Source: Lysobacteraceae bacterium
GTDB taxonomy: Bacteria > Pseudomonadota > Gammaproteobacteria > Xanthomonadales > Xanthomonadaceae
DNA length: 16,537 nucleotides
Direction of reading: 5' to 3'
Assembly (NCBI GenBank): GCA_027483745.1
Contig: JAIXTZ010000235.1
Location: 1 to 16,537, forward strand
The notes beneath the pieces are model-generated. The model made no database searches and had not been told where the DNA came from. It was given only the letters and a program-made list of their open reading frames with translations. Within the stretch, counting starts at the first letter, position 1. Every line of letters starts with the position of its first letter. Shown one piece after another: positions 14,981-16,537 of the stretch. The position numbers and the translations under genes are program-made.

Positions 14981-15235
14981 CCGTTGCTAGAGCGCCTTCA
15001 GCGCCTCACCGCGCGGGTGGACGCGCGCCGTCGCACGGTCGGTGACGTGATGGACGCGGCGCTGGCGGCCCGGCGTAATCGAACGCGTGCGCGAGGCCAT
15101 CGACGCCGCCCGGGAGGGCGGCGTTGGTATTGGTGGGGCATCGAAAGGCGTGGGTTAGGGCAGGGGAGGCGTGCGCGAGGGGTGCGGAAGCGTGTGAGAC
15201 GCCTCGCGAGGCGTTCGACACGGGGAGGAACGCGT
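14981..15235 (+). repeat. Repeat copy C: 3' end of the 8434 gene plus its downstream spacer
   Basis: Similarity to copy A begins at TGCTAGAGCGCC (14985) and runs through CAGCGCCTCACCGCGCGGGT and GTGATGGACG. It then skips about 100 bases present in copy A (roughly 8786-8884) and resumes at CGGCGTAATCGAACGCGTG. It continues through the hairpin and GGGGTGCGGAAGCGT into the 21-bp repeat. The left edge is exactly where the effector fragment of 14725 stops. Confidence 0.78.
15103..15124 (+). terminator. GC hairpin, duplicate of 8918-8939
   Basis: The same 9-bp stem ACGCCGCCC / GGGCGGCGT with GGGA loop, followed by TGGTATTGGTG. Any transcript reading out of the 14287-14980 remnants would meet it before the 15424 promoter. 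Confidence 0.45.
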
Positions 15236-15350
15236 TTGCTGTTCCGTCCGCGGCGTCGGACACGTCACCGGAAGCTTTTTGGACGGTTCCGGCGCGCCCC
15301 AGGGCGCCGCGTTGGGCGTGCGCAATGGCAGGCAACGCATCGACGACAGC
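15127..15350 (+). repeat. Second degenerate 21-bp tandem repeat tract
   Basis: In steps of 21 bases from 15127, one frame gives heptads VLVGHRK, AWVRAGE, ACARGAE, ACETPRE, AFDTGRN, AFAVPSA, ASDTSPE, AFWTVPA, RPRAPRW, ACAMAGN, with alanine fixed at the first position of most units. The first three or four units are clearly homologous to the tract at 8942; later units differ. It ends directly at the promoter element at 15353. No gene is supported in it. Confidence 0.5.
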
Positions 15351-15352
15351 TA

Positions 15353-15394
15353 TTGGATTTTGCTGACGGGTGGAGCGGGGCGTTTGCGTACTAT
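15353..15394 (+). promoter_or_regulatory. Conserved promoter element of the zeta antitoxin-toxin pair
   Basis: TTGGATTTTGCTGACGG (15353-15369) and TACTAT (15389-15394), 36 nt from start to start, as at 9144 and 12132. CTGACGG is shared with the X-Tfi/X-Tfe promoter. The antitoxin ATG is 35 nt after the start of the -10 box. Confidence 0.55.
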
Positions 15395-15423
15395 TCAGGC
15401 TCCCCCTTCGACAAGGAATTCGT

Positions 15424-15762
15424 ATGTCCGCCTACCCGCCGCAGCACGTGCCCCAGAAGCTTCGGGCATATCTCGAGGACTATCCCGAGTGTGTGGATCG
15501 CTTGCAGCGCGCGTTGGACCGGGCCTTCGCGAAATTGCTGTCAGGCACACCGGCCTACGAGCAAGCGATCTGGGCGTTAGACGCCGAACTGCTCGCCGCA
15601 CAAGCCGATGCCGAGCAGGAGGCGGACGAGGCCAAGCGTCGAGGTGACGCGGATGCCGAAAAGGCCGCTCAAGCGAAGCGACTTCGCCTAGCCCACGCAG
15701 GGGGCAGCTTGTCGAGCTTCACTGCGGAGCTTTGGCTTGCGCTGAAGGCGGTGGCTCCGTGA
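15424..15762 (+). CDS. Putative antitoxin/immunity protein for the adjacent zeta toxin
   Basis: A 112-residue, mostly helical, Ala/Glu/Lys-rich protein (VPQKLRAYLEDYPECVDRLQ, QAIWALDAELL, a charged helix with EQEADEAKRRGDADAEKAAQ, RLRLAHAGG). AAGGA (15413-15417) lies 6 nt before ATG 15424. Its stop overlaps the start of the zeta gene as GTGA (15759-15762), so the two are coupled. It has no similarity I can see to the classical epsilon or PezA antitoxins, which suggests its own antitoxin family. A paralogue lies at 11193 without a toxin. I recall similar small proteins next to zeta-type genes in other Xanthomonadaceae; that is memory, not a search. Confidence 0.78.
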   Translation: MSAYPPQHVPQKLRAYLEDYPECVDRLQRALDRAFAKLLSGTPAYEQAIWALDAELLAAQADAEQEADEAKRRGDADAEKAAQAKRLRLAHAGGSLSSFTAELWLALKAVAP

Positions 15763-16537
15763 GTCGCGACTATCCGAGGATCGATCCAGCGGATCACGAA
15801 CGGATTCTTCGCGAAGAGGTTCTACGCACTCCGGACTTCCTTGGGGCGACATCGCAAGAGCGGCCTCGAGCCATTCTTCTTGCCGGCCAGCCTGGCTCGG
15901 GCAAGGGCGGGCTTTCGCAGGCCGCACAGATGGAGCTGGGCGGCGACGTCGTCGTCATCGATCCCGACGCCGAGCGGCGTTTTCATCCGGGATTCCGATC
16001 TCTTCCCGCCGGAAACCCCTACGAGTGGTCCGGCGACACGCATCGCGACGCAAGCCAGTGGGCAGACGAAAAACGAATGGCCTCGGTCGACGGTCGGAAG
16101 AACTTCATTCTGGATACGACGCTGAGCGACGGAGCGTGGACGTCAGAGTTGATCGATGACCTACGTGCCAAGGGTTACGACGTTGAGGTCCGCGCTGTCG
16201 TCGCGCACAGGCTTGAGAGTGAGTTGGGTGTGGATCAGCGTTTTGCCAAGCAGCTCGACGGTTCCGGGGTCGGTCGTCACGTTCCAGAAGGTGTTCGAAC
16301 GAACGTGTACGACAAGCTTCCGACGAGTTTGGATACCGTTGCCGAACGGACGGGCGTTCAGATCAGGCTCTACAGCCGCGAAGGCGTCGAGCTTTACGAC
16401 AGCCGCACAAGCGCGGTTCGCCCGGGCGAAGCGCTGATCGCCGAACGCGAAGCGCGGATGCGCGACCCCGCGATTGTTGAGCGCACGCGGCAAGGTTGGT
16501 CCGCGCAGCAGGAGTGGCACCGCGATCTCCCCGAGAA
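15759..16537 (+). CDS. Zeta-toxin family protein, 3' end beyond the window
   Basis: An open frame from GTG 15759 to the window edge, 259 residues visible. The zeta fold is recognisable: AILLAGQPGSGKGG (P-loop at 43-51, K49), VVVIDPDAERRFHP (D68, D70, R73, H76), WADEKR, NFILDTTLSDG, and later VEVRAVVAHRLES and VYDKLPTSLDTV. Zeta toxins phosphorylate UDP-N-acetylglucosamine and so block cell-wall synthesis; they act in the cytoplasm. The residue after the P-loop lysine is Gly, not Ser/Thr; I recall GKGG in related proteins of this order. The start overlaps the antitoxin stop. In an X-T4SS effector island it could be a secreted effector with XVIPCD at its C-terminus, but that end is not in the window; an ordinary toxin-antitoxin module is the alternative. 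Confidence 0.85.
   Translation, partial: MSRDYPRIDPADHERILREEVLRTPDFLGATSQERPRAILLAGQPGSGKGGLSQAAQMELGGDVVVIDPDAERRFHPGFRSLPAGNPYEWSGDTHRDASQWADEKRMASVDGRKNFILDTTLSDGAWTSELIDDLRAKGYDVEVRAVVAHRLESELGVDQRFAKQLDGSGVGRHVPEGVRTNVYDKLPTSLDTVAERTGVQIRLYSREGVELYDSRTSAVRPGEALIAEREARMRDPAIVERTRQGWSAQQEWHRDLPE

Overview
The window looks like chromosomal DNA of a GC-rich gammaproteobacterium of the Xanthomonadaceae/Lysobacteraceae. The main reason is an effector gene whose C-terminus has the look of XVIPCD, the signal for the bacteria-killing Xanthomonadales type IV secretion system (X-T4SS), preceded by a lipoprotein gene of the kind that serves as its immunity partner. All assignments come from reading the sequence and remembered families; no search was run.

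Left part (1-5116). The C-terminal end of an acyl-CoA mutase (IcmF-like) is followed by two large nuclease-ATPase genes that look like defence genes. The first (325-2952) joins an HsdR_N-type PD-(D/E)XK nuclease, a P-loop NTPase and a C-terminal S1 RNA-binding domain, and is clearly less GC-rich than its surroundings. The second (3110-5116) is a PD-(D/E)XK plus DUF2075/Schlafen-group helicase-like protein.

Middle (5180-8121). A small lipoprotein of unknown role is followed by two tandem paralogous secreted proteins that share a C-terminal SGEGIMVDFF / SWYTYDD domain.

Right part (8434-16537). This is an effector-immunity island. It begins with a decayed gene (8434-8893), a GC hairpin and a degenerate 21-bp tandem repeat. 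Then comes an intact-looking X-T4SS pair: immunity lipoprotein (9214) and peptidoglycan-targeting effector (9768, M23-like + PG-binding + XVIPCD). Next come six genes in three families that look like immunity genes or antitoxins (11193; 11534 and 12215; 12808, 13598 and 14287). Most overlap by four bases the first codons of a second gene that is now only a stump with stops, frameshifts or truncation. Two of the family copies are themselves frameshifted. Copies of the decayed gene's 3' end (13432, 14981) sit at the breakpoints. The island runs off the window in a complete-looking antitoxin (15424) overlapping a zeta-toxin gene (15759).

Five of the immunity-type genes have the same upstream element (TTGAGTT-like, then a TAGGAT-like -10 box 36-37 nt further on), so they are probably one regulon. 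The simplest reading is a locus that gains toxin-immunity pairs, loses the toxins and keeps the immunity genes, with the repeats as the recombination substrate.
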